A stretch of DNA of 64,000 nucleotides from Sialis fuliginosa (lineage: Eukaryota > Arthropoda > Insecta > Megaloptera > Sialidae), in NCBI GenBank assembly GCA_961205875.1, contig OY540821.1:124001-188000 (forward strand), given 5' to 3'. Positions 9,772 through 21,234 of the stretch are shown here, in pieces. The stretch's first letter is position 1; every line of letters begins with the position of its first letter. The position numbers and the translations under genes were made by a program. The notes under the pieces were generated by a model. It saw only the letters and a list, made by a program, of their open reading frames with translations. It made no database searches and was not told where the DNA came from.

Positions 9772-11428
9772 TTAGGTATTATGAATATCAAACAAAATTC
9801 CGTGGAATAATAGCTATGCTTACTAATAATAATTCTATACTTATAGTTGTTGCATTATAATTATCATCATTAATATCACAGAACATATTAATATTAATAA
9901 TAAAATTTATGAAATGTTTTTACATACCTATCGTTGATCCTGTGCGTTGATCGAATGAATTTTGTTTGTTTGAAAAACCCCTATTGGTTAACATAAAATC
10001 TAGCAACAAATCTATTACGAAAAATAGGACATGAACTATCACAGAATTCTACCTAGCGTCCACGTAGTGACGTCATTTTCCATTACAGTAACCATCGTAG
10101 TTGCCATCACAGCGCCCCGTAAACAAACTAGTAGCAAATCCATCGTCGTGTGAGGCTAGCTTAAATCATACATCCTCGCCGTGTTAGTAAGGTATAATTG
10201 AACTCTCGCTAAATACTCACGAATTCAGTATTCGTATTAGAGTACAAGCGTTCAAAAAGGTTCAAGCTATATTCTGCTGTTGAACGACGGCGACGGCCAT
10301 CCTAGATACAGGCCTTGTTAAATTAATACTGTGTTATCCCATTGATAATATGGTAAATACGCTGATCATATTTAGATTAAATAATGGTGGAAACGAGATG
10401 TAATGTAGAATGTTAGTGAGCAGCCACTTGAAGGCACGTTTTTTACATCATTATTGCTCTAAGAGGAGTGCTGTAATACTCGTTGATCCCTAAATCAACC
10501 GAGGAATTGCGAGGAAACAATCGGGAAATTAGCGTAATAAGTAGACCGCACTGTCCTTAAGAAAAGCTGAATTGGTAATAATCTTCGTAATGGGTCCTTT
10601 TTCTTCTTTGGTCGATCAAGGGCGAAATGACCCCAACCTATCTCACGCAAGGTATTCTAATTTCGTCGTCACAATATTTTATCAGTGAAATTATCATTTA
10701 TTGGGAACCACCCCACGGAATTTGTCTATAAGTACATTCATTGGCTAAATGGGAAACAACGTACGTGTGGCCAAGCAATATTCGTACTTGTCAAGTAACC
10801 TGAAATAAAAACAAAGGCAACATTTGAAAAAAGCATTTATTCACTGAGGATTATACTTTATCAATGTGAAATATACATTAAATTACAATCACAAAACAAA
10901 ATACTCTGCTTCAAAATTGTAACGCTACAGGTTTCCTTGTTTCACTTTGGGGAATCCTTTTTACCCTTACTGTGTCCTTGAAGGTCTTGAAAGATTTTAA
11001 GAATCAAATTTTTAAAATAAAATATTTATTACTGTAGGTATATAAAGTTATTTATTTCATACATTTTATACTTACCATTGGAGTTATGTCTTCAACAAAT
11101 ATATGTCAGTATTAGTGAAAAAAAAATGATAGTTGAAAACTGCGTTGTAATAATTTGAGTAACACCGAAACAAACTCCTACCCATTGTTTTGTACCAGGA
11201 CTCTGGGCCTTCTTGTTTTACAAAAGGGAAGAATAGCAAGAGACTCGGTGCCCCAGCACGCTGCAATACACCAGTGTTCATAAACTTACAAATTGTTGAT
11301 CCACGACAAGCAAGATATTTTTATCGAGTTTTTTTATTATTATTATTAAATTATTCCATATAATTTAATTTTTCTTGTGTGCGGCACAAATCCGCCACAA
11401 TAGCTCCGTCCACAAGAAACCTTACTGT
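9772..11428. other. No gene recognised
   Basis: The stretch 10050-10800 is less AT-biased than its surroundings, but no ORF has family character and no convincing splice chain was found. It could be 5' or promoter DNA of a gene, or old repeat. No terminal repeats were seen. Confidence 0.4.
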
Positions 11429-11493
11429 CCTCTGATTGGCTCTGTCTCAGAACATACATTGCTCTGATTGGGTTTGTCCCAGAACATGCATAG
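11429..11493. repeat. Two tandem 33-bp direct repeats
   Basis: CTCTGATTGG...CAGAACAT..CAT occurs twice in tandem (11429-11461 and 11462-11493) just upstream of, and overlapping the start of, the P-type ORF. Confidence 0.65.
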
Positions 11494-12600
11494 CTGTACT
11501 ACTGGAGTACATATTTATAAAGAGAAAATGAAAAAAATGAAAGTAAATTTAGCAGCACAAGTGTTTAGTCAAAGAGTATCTTATATCATGAAAGCTTCGG
11601 TAAATTTAGGTTCGAATAGAATTCTAGCCAGTGCTGCCAATACTGCAGATTTTCTTTTATTTGACGATCAATTATTTGATAGTGTAAATGGTTCAACGAT
11701 TCATTGTGCCAATGGAAAGACATTAAGATGTGCAATCAAAGATGGCTCTCCTCGTGTAGAATTTTGGAGTTCAGCATTAAAAGTTCTTGAATATATAAAA
11801 TTTTATTCAGAGACGAGAAATGATTTTATTCCTCCCACAATTAAAAACTGGATCAGTACAATTAAAGAATTTCAATATTTATGGAACCAATTAAAACAAG
11901 ATGGCTTTAAATTTCTCTGCACTAGAAATTTTAATCAAGATCCACTTGAATTTTTTTTGGATGTATTCACAGCTATGGAGCAAGAAATATAAATCCAATC
12001 TGCACATCTTTTAAAAATTCATTTAAATCATTAGTAATAAATAATTTTGTCTACACATTCTGCTGGTGCTAATTGTGAGGACGATGATAGTTCTTTACTG
12101 AATAATTTACAAAGTTTTTTAAAAGCCCAGTAAGTTATACTACAGAAAATGACATTAACATTCCAATTGAAACAATTTTATTAGAAAAACCTAATTTGAA
12201 TTTAGATAATAAATAAAGGTGTACATGCATATATAGCTGGTTTCATTGCAAAAAGAATGTTAAGAATTATAGGTAATTGCAATACATGAAAAAATGATCT
12301 ATGTACCTCATCAATTGAGGAAGATCATACGATAACTGAAATAAGATCATATCGACCTAATTCATTATTATATCCTACATCAAATTTTACCTAATTATTT
12401 AGTGAAATGTCAGCACTATTAGAAATATATCTTCCAAAAGTTTGTTATGAAGTAAATATTCGCCATAAATGTAATTTTATGTTACTTACAAATACAGACT
12501 TAAATTGTTTAAGTTGTGCTGAATACAACGTTAAAGATATATTTATCAATACATTTTTAACATTTTATATTCATATAACTTAGATTTTGGATTCGTGAAA
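11468..12600 (+). pseudogene. P-element-type transposase fragment (second, different copy)
   Basis: The open segment 11468-11992 carries P-superfamily features: KVNLAAQVFSQRVSY early, LFDSVNG in the middle and QDPLEFF near the end. These correspond to the region after the GTP/THAP part in P-element transposases. The family continues past the stop at 11990-11992 (SFKNSFKSLVINNF at about 12010-12050). Decayed C-terminal sequence persists to about 12580. The N-terminal THAP domain and first half are absent. It is on the opposite strand and of different sequence from the copy at 4160-5400, so they are separate subfamilies. It is inactive. Confidence 0.8.
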
Positions 12601-12849
12601 GTATGTTTTTAAAAAGGATTATAATTTAAGTTACATTTATTGTTCTTAATAGTTACAGTGCTAACTACAGACTAAAGATATAATGCGAGAAAAGATTATA
12701 AGTTTTACAAAAATGATAAAACGTATTGAGTTACAAATGCATGAAATTAACTGTAGATTTTATACTTGTATTACTATACACTTTATTTATTCTTAAATTA
12801 CATTACAAATTCTATTACTATAAATACAAATATATGTTATGATTGTAGA

Positions 12850-13172
12850 CATATATGTCGGTGCGCGGAAGTTATTTAGTTCAAATTAGCGCTAAAAACA
12901 TAGAAATGACGCAGACCAATCAAAAGTTAGCACCAATAACCAGTCAGCAGATCAGGAGACATGCTAAGTGGGAGGTCGGTTGGAAGGGGCAGAGAAGATA
13001 CCGTCATTTTGGAGAGACGGCAGTTAATCAGTTCTGGTTTGGCAATCGACCTACGCTATCGTGTCTTGAAAAGTGTTACATCACACCTGAATTGCAATTA
13101 CCGAGTTTGGCAGTCGCATAATATTCTGTGTATTTATAATTGTTATAAAAACATTCAATTAGTGTTATTTTA
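12850..13172 (+). repeat. Partial copy of a TIR element (same family as 54632-55190)
   Basis: This segment matches the minus strand of 54839-55185 over about 320 bp, beginning at ATATATGTCGGTGCGCGG and ending near 'attagtgttatttt'. Only the first end of the element is present, because the opposite terminus found in the 54.6 kb copy is missing. The two overlapping ORFs here (12855-13121, 12961-13173) have no protein character and belong to the repeat. Confidence 0.85.
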
Positions 13173-13438
13173 AAAAATCGCATAAAAATAATTTTGTAAC
13201 CTTTAAAATAAGAGCCAATGCTAAAAAAGTCAATTTTAAATTTTGATATTTCAGAAAGTAAACAGACAAAATCAGTTTCCTGGTAAGGTAGACACAGGTG
13301 TAATTATTACTCATAATCATACTAAAATTTTATAACTATAGGACTTTTTTTATGTAAACAACCTAATTAAGATGAATAAAAACAGCAGGAAGTATTGATA
13401 TTGTTTATTTATTGAAGACATACAAAAAAATTTTATGA
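13173..13438. other. No gene seen
   Basis: AT-rich spacer between the partial TIR element and the hAT pseudogene. No recognisable ORF or repeat boundary. Confidence 0.5.
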
Positions 13439-13439
13439 A

Positions 13440-15114
13440 AAAAAGTCTATTTTGTAATGCTCCCCAAAAGAAGTAATTTTTCTAAATGTTTGCTTGTTAG
13501 CCGATTTATTGATGCAGTGACTGTTGTTGCGCCAGCTTTGGAAACAGCCTACCGACAATATTTAAAAATATTCGCGCTTGTTTATACAAGGCTGGAAACA
13601 CGGGTTTTAAGTCCTCCCATTCTTCTAATGGATTGGCTTTTAATGCGCAGACTGGATTAGTCAAATAGATTGACACCTCATCGGCTTTTGAATTAGCACG
13701 CAGCCGCTTTTGGCCAACTGCTAGTTGCTTGTGGTGAAACCAAAAATCAAAATTTTCATTAGAAGTTTCTTCTTTCGATCCACTGGTTGATAGTGTCGTA
13801 TCTTCTTTAATTACGTTCTTTAATTTTTGTATCGCCCTCCCACATGCACTTGCATCTTGAAAATGGAGGTTTTTGAAACGTGGGTCTAAAATTGTTCCTA
13901 ACGCTGCGAGTGTGTTCAATTCAATGAGACCAAATCTTTTTTTACATTCAGCCAGTAGTTTTGTTTGTAATTGAGTGACACATGCTATTGATGATGAAAA
14001 TTTTGTTAGCTGCGATGTGAGACAATTAATCATGGGTATAATTTTTGATAATGTAACATAATTCTGGTCTGAAGATTCTCTTGTGACGAATTCAAATGGT
14101 TGTAACAACTGAACTACCTGTTTCATCGAGTAAAAGTTGCTAAAAATCTATCCACCATATAATATAGTGAATTCCAGCGTATCTTAACGTCAAGAATACA
14201 TTTTTTTGTACATCCTTCAGGAACTCCACTATCAATCTGGATCTTTCTAAGTTTGTCTGATTGTATAACACTATTTTTAATCCATTTGACAATTTCCCTA
14301 ACTTTATTGAAAATATTACTAATTGGAGTCGAAGTATTTTTTATTGAAGAATCTACTATTAAATTTATAGTATGCGCAAAACATGGCAAATGTTTTGAAT
14401 CACCAGTTTTTTTTATTGCGGCAACCATATTAGCGCCATTGTCTGTAACAGCGCAAGTAACTTTAGACAGTGGTATATTTAGAATATCACCAAATACATC
14501 AGAAATGTACTCAACTGTATGGTTTGATTGGAGTTCCATGGTAGCAATATTCAAACTGGTAAGGGCTGTTTTCTCTAAAAATGTGCCGTAACACCCAAAA
14601 AACTCTTTTCATTCATGGTTTCCGTCCATATGTCAAGCGTCACACATAACTCAGTTGTATTAGATATTCTTGAAACATACTCCATCTTCACGATGTCATA
14701 TTTGTCACAAAGCAACTTCTTAAAGTGTGTCGACGAAGGTACTTTGTAATAAGGAGCCAATTCTTTCATCAATTTCAAAAAACCTTCCCCTTCAACGACG
14801 TGGAAGGGTCGCATATCTTTGCATAGAAAATACAAAATGCACATATTTATATTATTATATTTCATGCCACCCTCTGAAACAAAGTAAAATTCGGCCATAT
14901 AATGAAATATTAACGTTCCAGATTTTTATGTAATTTTAATTTAAAATATTTTATTATCTACTCACCTTTTTGTGAAGTCATTTTTTCGAAGACAGATTTT
15001 AATGTGTTATCACTCATTGGATGCAGATCAGACTGTGATGTATTAAGCGTAGACTTTGTCGATGTCGAGGCTACTGCGACATCACCTTCACCTTCAGTTT
15101 CATCTTTCTTTCTC
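13440..15114 (-). pseudogene. ZBED-like hAT transposase with one intron, frameshifted
   Basis: Exon 15114-14966 (Ser/Thr-rich linker after a missing BED finger) joins exon 14873 onward across a GT-AG intron (AAAAG|GTGAGT, TTTCAG|AGG), restoring frame into MKYNNINMCILYFLCKDMRPF. The hAT catalytic region follows: LDIWTE, then VTDNGANMV and LPCFAHTINLIV (14554-14123), then the C-terminal domain with LDPRFKNLHF and SIYLTNPVCALKANPLEEW (14126-13506). A one-base loss near 14577 shifts the frame. A small deletion lies near 14125. The dimerisation motif near 13550 has lost several residues and the frame, although KAGAT..INRLTSKHL is readable in the next frame. It is inactive. Confidence 0.88.
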
Positions 15115-16499
15115 CTGAAAATAATTGAAATACACTTAATCTTCAATAACGTTAGTGTGCGCTTTATACCTTGAAATAAACGTTCTATCTATTTATCTAT
15201 ACATATATTTAATCTTCATCTCATTATATACATCTCATAAAACATTAATCCTTATCGAAATAAATGATTTCATCGTCATACATACTTAATTAAGATATAA
15301 TTTGCCCTTTACAGCATCCAATTTGGTCGTATAGTTTAGGAAATCTCTTAAAATAAATTTATATACGGTAATATATTAAATGTATGATGTATGGAGTCGT
15401 GCTGCATCGAAGCGATGGACAACAGACTGAATTCGCTTACGCTCGGTAGTATTCGGATTCCCTCGGCTAATCGTTTGATTTTATTTTGTTTTCAATAATC
15501 AACATTTAAATTTAAAAAGAACACAAATTATTTGTACTTTTTTCTTCTGATTGATATAAGTGACAATAACATAATTTAATACAATACAAAATTTAAATAT
15601 ACATTTTTTAACTAATGACATATAAAATGGATATATGATTTTTCGTAAATTGTATTAATATGACAATGTATAAAAAAATAATAATAACTAAAAAGGTCAA
15701 ATAAATACATCCACATATTTTTAAATTACAACGATAACAGCTGTATTCACCTAATGTCTGGCGTTTACAAAAACTTACATTGATCTAAAATTAAAATAAT
15801 ATTTATAGGTTATATTATATGATATTATATTTTTGTTTTAAAAATGAACTTACCTGATTTTATCTTGTTTAAAAAGTCATTGATTGACTTTGAATAAAAT
15901 AATTAAAATAGAGAACATATCGACGTAGCTATATACATATAAATTATAATAATAAGTATAATATGACAGATGAAGCCACAGAACATATACTAATGTGGCG
16001 CTCGCTGCGGATATTTATCGAACTACCCCGATCCACTATATATTTGCTTTTCAAAATTTTGTTAAAATACGAAAAAATATTTAAATAAACTGCAAATTTC
16101 CTTACTTCTAGTTATCCGATTTGGCTGAGTTTTAATAGGGTTCCATTTTGCAAATAGATAAAGCGAATTCAAAAGGTTTGATGTTAATTTATTACGTATT
16201 GCGAGCTGCAGTTTATTGCAGTGGTGTAAAAATAGGTCTAAAATGACAAATTGAAGTTTGTTTATATTTTTATGACAGAAAATTAAAACCAATCGATATT
16301 AAATTAAGTGAATATGAAGACTGTATTGTTTTCATTTAGAAAATGTAAACATGTAAGGGGGATGAGATTCCTTTTTGAATTATATTCGAATTTGAATCTT
16401 TCTTAACTTCTATAACTTTTAAAGGGTTTTTTAATTTTTTTCAGTGCATTTTTTTCCTTTTTTCATTGAGAAGAGAATACAATGTTTTGCCAGATTCTT
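15115..16499. other. No gene recognised
   Basis: Very AT-rich DNA. I searched the minus strand for the missing BED-finger exon of the hAT gene and did not find it. The segment 15390-15480 and the end at about 15980-16030 are slightly GC-richer but unassigned. Confidence 0.45.
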
Positions 16500-17006
16500 T
16501 TAAATCTGTCGAAGAAATGTTTGTATGTCCTTATGTTTTAAAAGCTGCTGTAAAGTTACATCAGCCAAAGCATCGTGAGCTTCTTCTTCAATAAAATTTT
16601 CATCTAAATAATCAGATACTAATGATTGCGCAAAGATTTTCTTTTCTTTCCATCTATTACACAATTTTTGTCTCAGAAGTTTTATAGTATCAGAAAACCC
16701 AAGAACGACAGACAACTCTTTGAAGATGTTAGCTTCTACAACTAATTGTATAATTCTCGGTGCATCGAATGAAAAAATATCATGACCTACTAAAACTGTA
16801 GTAGGACTCACTTTTTGAAGAAATTCTATGAATTTTTTTATAGCAAAAACAAATGGAACTGTTTTTTTTTTATCCATTTTTGAATCCATTTTTGAATCCA
16901 TTGATTTTTGATGCTTCCTCTGAAAATGGACAGGTTGGTAGAATGTAAGTATGCGATTTGAACAATTTGGTCAGTCTTTTTCAATCCTGTCTTTTCAATA
17001 TCAAAG
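16500..17006 (-). pseudogene. DEDDh 3'-5' exonuclease domain, frameshifted
   Basis: In successive minus-strand frames this reads like one DEDDh exonuclease. The first motif VFFDIEKTGL (D and E) is at about 17005-16975. YILPTCPFSEEASKING follows in another frame. The ORF 16901-16500 then carries VLVGHDIFSFDAPRI (third acid) and AHDALADVTL (His plus final Asp). Two or more frame changes separate these, one near a run of ten A's. The type resembles the PML/TREX-like exonucleases that occur as multi-copy genes in invertebrates, trimming DNA or RNA 3' ends. The predicted ORF start, with MDSKMDSKMD, is a short tandem artefact. Confidence 0.72.
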
Positions 17007-17095
17007 AAGACCGATAATTATAATAAGATCGACCCCGAGGTCGATCGTTATAATTAGGTCGACCTCGAGGTCGATTGTTATAATTAAGGTAACTC
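17007..17095 (-). pseudogene. Fragment of the RG-tail repeat gene (copy 4)
   Basis: On the minus strand the reading NNRPRGRPNYNDRPRGRS matches the C-terminal tail seen in the copies at 18.7 and 22.3 kb. The DNA units GATCGACCYCGAGGTCGAT are near-perfect palindromes. It abuts the exonuclease pseudogene directly. Confidence 0.65.
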
Positions 17096-18499
17096 TACAC
17101 CTACAGGAAATCCTTAAGGAAAAAGCATCCGGGATATCCTTGGGAATTACCTCTATCGAACCCTTGCTCACACACGGAGAGGATTTTCCTGAAGGAAATC
17201 CTCCAGGAAAAGTACTTGAGGATTTTCTCCAGGTCAACATACTAATCCTGCGTTTCTCGTGGTTTCGCAATCATGCATCAATGAATGATAATATTATAGC
17301 GGCTGTTGGCTGTGTAGTCGCATGGGACTGTATTCGCAAGAAAAGGCGCAAAATAAGTGTATGGTGCAGGGAGTGGTTTTTAAAAAGAAGCGTGTATTCC
17401 CACTGTCTTGGCTCGAAAACCAATACCGGTTGAGCTGGTTCGTAAATAGGAAGTGGACTGTATGGATTATATAGCACAATACATAAAATGAAACGACACG
17501 AACTGACCTGTTTTTGTTGGATGCTCTATCTAGTGGCTCCAATCGGCAGTGACGGGTAAGACATGGAATTAATGGATAATTCGGGATCTCACTCCTGCAT
17601 TCCACTACACTTTTCACTCTGTTTCGTTTCTTTTTATTGTTATTAACCTTTAACTAACATGACTATAATAGTTAAAAAAATAATATATGGAATCAAATTT
17701 ACTTATATATTTCACCAACGGTGGTTTTAAACGTACTTACTGTACTGGTTGTAACTTTCGGGGAAGGTGTTATATCGGATTTTCTTATATCGTAATCTGA
17801 AGTTGGATTATATGTCTCCGAGTGGCGGATATTCTATTAGCTGGATTATCAGCGGATGGTCTGTCTGTTATGTAAGAAGGTGTAAAGTCAGTGGTTTGAG
17901 TACCTATAGATGTAGAATCTAGAGGTGTAGGTATGATGATGTATATTAACTACCGATGTATTATATATGCACGTCGAGTGCGAATTTTTCCTCACTAACT
18001 CATTTGAAGCACTTCTCTTGTCTCGAGAAGAATTAGTAACTTTCACACTGATGACACTCGATTCACCTACGAGTATTAAGTCACTAGGGTGGGGGGTATG
18101 ATCATATTATATGGCATGCAATGCCATCTATGAACCAAAATAGAAAATTCTATGGGACCGGCCACAACACCCAAAAAAATATAATATAATAATAATCTTT
18201 GGAACTAACTTGTCACAAGCAAGGTTCATTCTCAAACATTTGGATGAATTTTGTTAGAAATTCGCGAGACATGAATGATGAAATGAAATGAAATCCTCAA
18301 GGACGACTGAGCGTCAACCACACACGTGTTTAAGAGATCGGGAAAATCCGGTCTCAAGTCCAAAAAGAATTGAATTTCGTTTCTCGCTTCCTCCGCGGCC
18401 TCAAAGAAACCGCTACACACGTTGGAAAATTCTTCAAGGCTTGGACTGTTCGGGCCAAACCTTGAGGAAATCCCGTTCGTGTATGGGGGCCTTTAGATC
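17096..18499. other. Unassigned, mixed repeat DNA
   Basis: The part 17100-17240 is rich in AGGAAATCCT-like palindromic words. The part 17270-17620 shows no gene. The part 17730-17940 (minus) has a short open stretch containing TSDYDIRKSDITPSPK, ending at a GTAAGT donor, which could be a decayed exon. The part 18270-18500 has overlapping ORFs without family character. Nothing here can be named. Confidence 0.35.
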
Positions 18500-18505
18500 G
18501 ATTAC

Positions 18506-18707
18506 GTGATCTATTCCATGATTTTTTGATGCGGCCACGGTTATTACCAAAAAAATCGTATAATTGGTTTATTTTTTCATTTTGTGATGGTTCCTCAACT
18601 CTCATTCTATAAAAGACAGAATATTATATATTAATAAAAGGAAAGGAATTGTAGAATTTGTCACAAAGTTAAAGAATATTTACTCTACATCATTTGTGGG
18701 GTTTTTA
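18506..18707 (-). pseudogene. RG-tail gene 3' end, copy 1 (mini-exon plus last-exon start)
   Basis: A 24 nt mini-exon (18707-18684, frame NPTNDVE) has AG and GT(AAAT) borders. It is followed by an intron ending TTTTATAG and the last exon from 18606 (MRVEEPSQNEKINQLYDFF, then GRIKKSWNRS). At about 18506 the sequence departs from the other copies before the RPRGRS repeats. The protein is not recognised. The exon order and intron are shared with copies 2 and 3, which argues for a genuine spliced gene family rather than chance ORFs. Confidence 0.6.
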
Positions 18708-18723
18708 CTAGGTTTTTTCGGGG

Positions 18724-19028
18724 TTAGTTATAAACAACTATATTTTTTCGTGGCCGATCATTATAATAAGATCGACCCCGAGGTCGATTGTTATTAGATC
18801 GACCTCGAGGTGGATCATTATGATTCGATCTATTCCATGATTTTTTGATGCGGACACGGTTATTATCAAAAAAAATAATTGTACAATTGATTTATTTTTT
18901 CAGTTTGTGATGGTTCTTCTGGTACTGTCATTCTATAAAAGACAGAATATTATAATAAAAGGAAAGGAATTGTAGAATTTGTCATAAAATTAAAGAATAC
19001 TTACTCTACATCATTTGTGGGGTTTTTA
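18724..19028 (-). pseudogene. RG-tail gene 3' end, copy 2 (complete last exon, frameshifted)
   Basis: The mini-exon 19028-19005 (TTTCAG|...|GTAAGT) and last exon 18932-18724 mirror copy 1. The tail reads DPPRGRSNNNRPRGRS and ends RPRKNIVVYN plus a stop at 18724-18726. An extra T in an eight-T run near 18880 shifts the frame between the N-terminal part and the tail. It sits in tandem with copy 1, immediately to its right. The tail DNA contains palindromic GATCGACCTCGAGGT-type units. The gene's function is unknown. Arg-Gly repeats in general can bind RNA. Confidence 0.6.
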
Positions 19029-19327
19029 CTGAAACAAGAAAATATGTTACAATATTTTTAATAATTGTTTGAAAAATTAATAAATTCGACGCCGTTCTCA
19101 ACAGTTTGGCTTGTCGTATAAAATTACCACTCATAAAGACGTTTTTAAACACGTACTTCTAGATTACAAAACAGTTAAGTTATTCGCTGGGTGCGTAAGG
19201 CATAGTGGGGGACACAAAAGTGATGTCAGCGCCCGCTGCGGACAATACAGAACTACGGGTGGCTTTTTATTATTTATGACCATAAAAATAACACGTGTAT
19301 CAGTTTTAATTAAATAAATAAAATAAA

Positions 19328-19464
19328 ATGGGTCATCAAAGTTGTTGTGTAGTCGATTGCAAAAATACTAGTAGAAATAGTAATTGTAAATTTTATAAGT
19401 TTCCGGTTGCCAAGTGGAAATTAAATCAGCGAAAAAAATGGATAACTGCTGTTAAAAGGCAAAA
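19328..19464 (+). pseudogene. THAP-domain first exon, isolated
   Basis: ATG at 19328 opens a 137 nt exon (SCCVVDCKNTSRNSNCKFY, then KWITAVKR) ending at a GTAAGT donor. It has exactly the same length and phase as exon 1 of the complete element's transposase (27974-28110). The Cys pair is the start of the THAP C2CH zinc finger. Later exons are deleted, so no transposase can be made. Confidence 0.8.
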
Positions 19465-19549
19465 GTAAGTAATACTATAACCTACAACCGTATTATATAG
19501 AATAATATCATATACATGTGTATATCGTGTAAGAAAACGGAGTAATAAT

Positions 19550-20267
19550 TTAATAAATTAGAAAAGTAATTGCACATTGTTCACAGTCTTCTTTTTCTAA
19601 ATTAATTTCAACTTGTAATAATGAATCCATGACTCTTTTGACCGTATGTATATTAGTATTTTCAGCTTTTGCTACCATCACTTGTTTTAAAGGAGATTCC
19701 TCTGACAGTTTAGAAATGTCTATTTCCGGAGCCTCATAACATTTTCCTCTTTTTCGGGGAAACATTTCTTCAAAGTGTTTACCCTTTGCATATTTATTTT
19801 TTGCAAACTGTCGGGCACTAGGTTTGCCCCAAACTTGTTCATGACTCGTTTTTGATGCACTCTCTTCATTATTAATGTAATAAATCAATGCTGCGACATG
19901 TTTGCATTTCTTGCTCTGATTGTAAACACAATCACACTTGACATCTGTCACAAATCGTGTCTCATTAATCTGAAATATTAAAACAATTAAAATAAAGTTT
20001 ATAACAATACAAACAATGATAATTGTTGTATGTAAGTGATATAAAAATTGTTATTACATTCAATGATGTTGTGTAAGGCGTTGAATTGACTGATGCTTGT
20101 CGAATGACGCGCGATTTAATTAAATAACTTTGATTTAATTTTCGATGTTCTTCAACATCTCTCACGTGCTCAGCCAAAACTAAATTTTTACCCTTTATCA
20201 GAGTCTGTGGTTGAAAAATAATATTATGTGTGATAGATTGAAAACCCGTTCTCAACACCAATTCCAT
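19550..20267 (-). pseudogene. SWIM-YqaJ nuclease gene, N-terminal part only
   Basis: Exon 1 is 20267-20058 (70 codons, GT at 20057). Exon 2 starts at 19969 after TTTCAG. Both match the complete gene at 31863-30294 in phase and length. The SWIM finger is present (CDCVYNQSKKCKH, pattern CxCx7CxH), as is GKPSARQFAKNKYAKG. The frame ends at 19550 before any YqaJ nuclease motif, at the internal deletion. The protein is roughly a 200-residue SWIM fragment. It could bind DNA but cannot cut it. Confidence 0.8.
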
Positions 20268-20700
20268 TTTTTATCTGCAAAATTAAATTAAAAAAATTAA
20301 AATTTAAGATACATTCGTAAAAATATAATTATGTTAAATAGAGCTATTTGTTATTTTATATATTATTTTAGATTGTTTTTTAATATTAATAATGATTTTT
20401 TATTCTATATTAATTTTACAATAAACATCTTGACAGATGTCTTAACCTTATTTACTTATTGAGACTTGTTTTAGTTGTTGTATTTATTTTACTTACTGTT
20501 TTTAGCTGACCCACGGAAAAATTTTTAATTTAATATTCACTCTGTGTAATATATCACATTTCACATTGAAAAAAAATTTTTTTCAAGTTGATTTTATTTT
20601 TTCAATAACTATTTAACATCCAATACATGTTTATTTTCTCAAAAGAGCCACCGTAAGTTGTATCGTTAGATGGCGCTGGGGTCACGCACCCAGCGAATAA

Positions 20701-20775
20701 ATAATTATATTTTTTCGTGGCTGAGCTTTATAATATGAACGACCCCGAAGTCGATTATTATGATCAGATCGACAT
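20701..20775 (-). pseudogene. RG-tail gene fragment (copy 5)
   Basis: On the minus strand this reads NNRLRGRSYY and then QPRKNIIIY, matching the end of copy 2. It lies directly against the right end of the deleted ISL2EU element. That element therefore probably inserted into, or next to, an RG-gene copy. Confidence 0.6.
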
Positions 20776-21234
20776 ATATATGGGGCACTGTATAAACATA
20801 TGTTCCAGGTTTGCTGTGGAGACGTTATCGCAAACACAGAATGGCGAGAGTAGCTTTTTTTATTTTAAAAAGATATTCCGGGGTGCAGGCGTGAATTATA
20901 TTTTTCGTTGAGAAAATATCCTTTTTAAAAAATCTTTATTTATTATAATATTGTACAATGCTTATTGCTAGGTGGTATGCTTGAGAATAATCTTGCAGAA
21001 GAGGATAACAGTTTGCATGACTTTATACTTTGTCATCGTTTTCTACAATTCTTTGAATGTAATATAATATGTTTTGCGCGCCGGACAAGGCGATGATAAC
21101 AATGTGGTAAATTAATAAGTATCATACATATGATTAAATAATTATACATAATAAAATAAAGTACAATACAATATAACTTAAATTATTGGTTATTGAAATA
21201 TATATATTTATATTAATATAATGGATAGTTCATT
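20776..21234. other. Likely 3' untranslated part of the non-LTR element plus spacer
   Basis: No coding features were found. AT-rich sequence beyond the RNase H end could be the non-LTR 3' UTR, but no clear poly(A) tail or target duplication was identified. Confidence 0.35.

Larger units (their letters stand above)
19180..20700. mobile_element. Internally deleted ISL2EU-type transposon
   Basis: The ends TCGCTGGGTGCG (from 19184) and its inverse CGCACCCAGCGA (to 20696) are flanked by AT, the 2 bp duplication I recall for ISL2EU elements. The match extends one or two bases further out. Inside are the first THAP exon (+) and the SWIM-finger end of the nuclease gene (-). These correspond in order and exon length to the full element at 27856-32321. 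The DDE transposase and YqaJ core are deleted at a junction near 19470-19555. About 1.5 kb survives. Confidence 0.85.

Noticed and set aside
15115..16060. BED-finger exon for the hAT gene at 13.4-15.1 kb
   Set aside because: No C2H2/BED pattern was found in any minus frame. The exon is lost or outside this region.
17010..18830. CRISPR-like palindromic repeats (GATCGACC...GGTCGATC)
   Set aside because: Copies are irregularly spaced, without spacers of constant size, and encode an Arg-Gly tail of a spliced gene.
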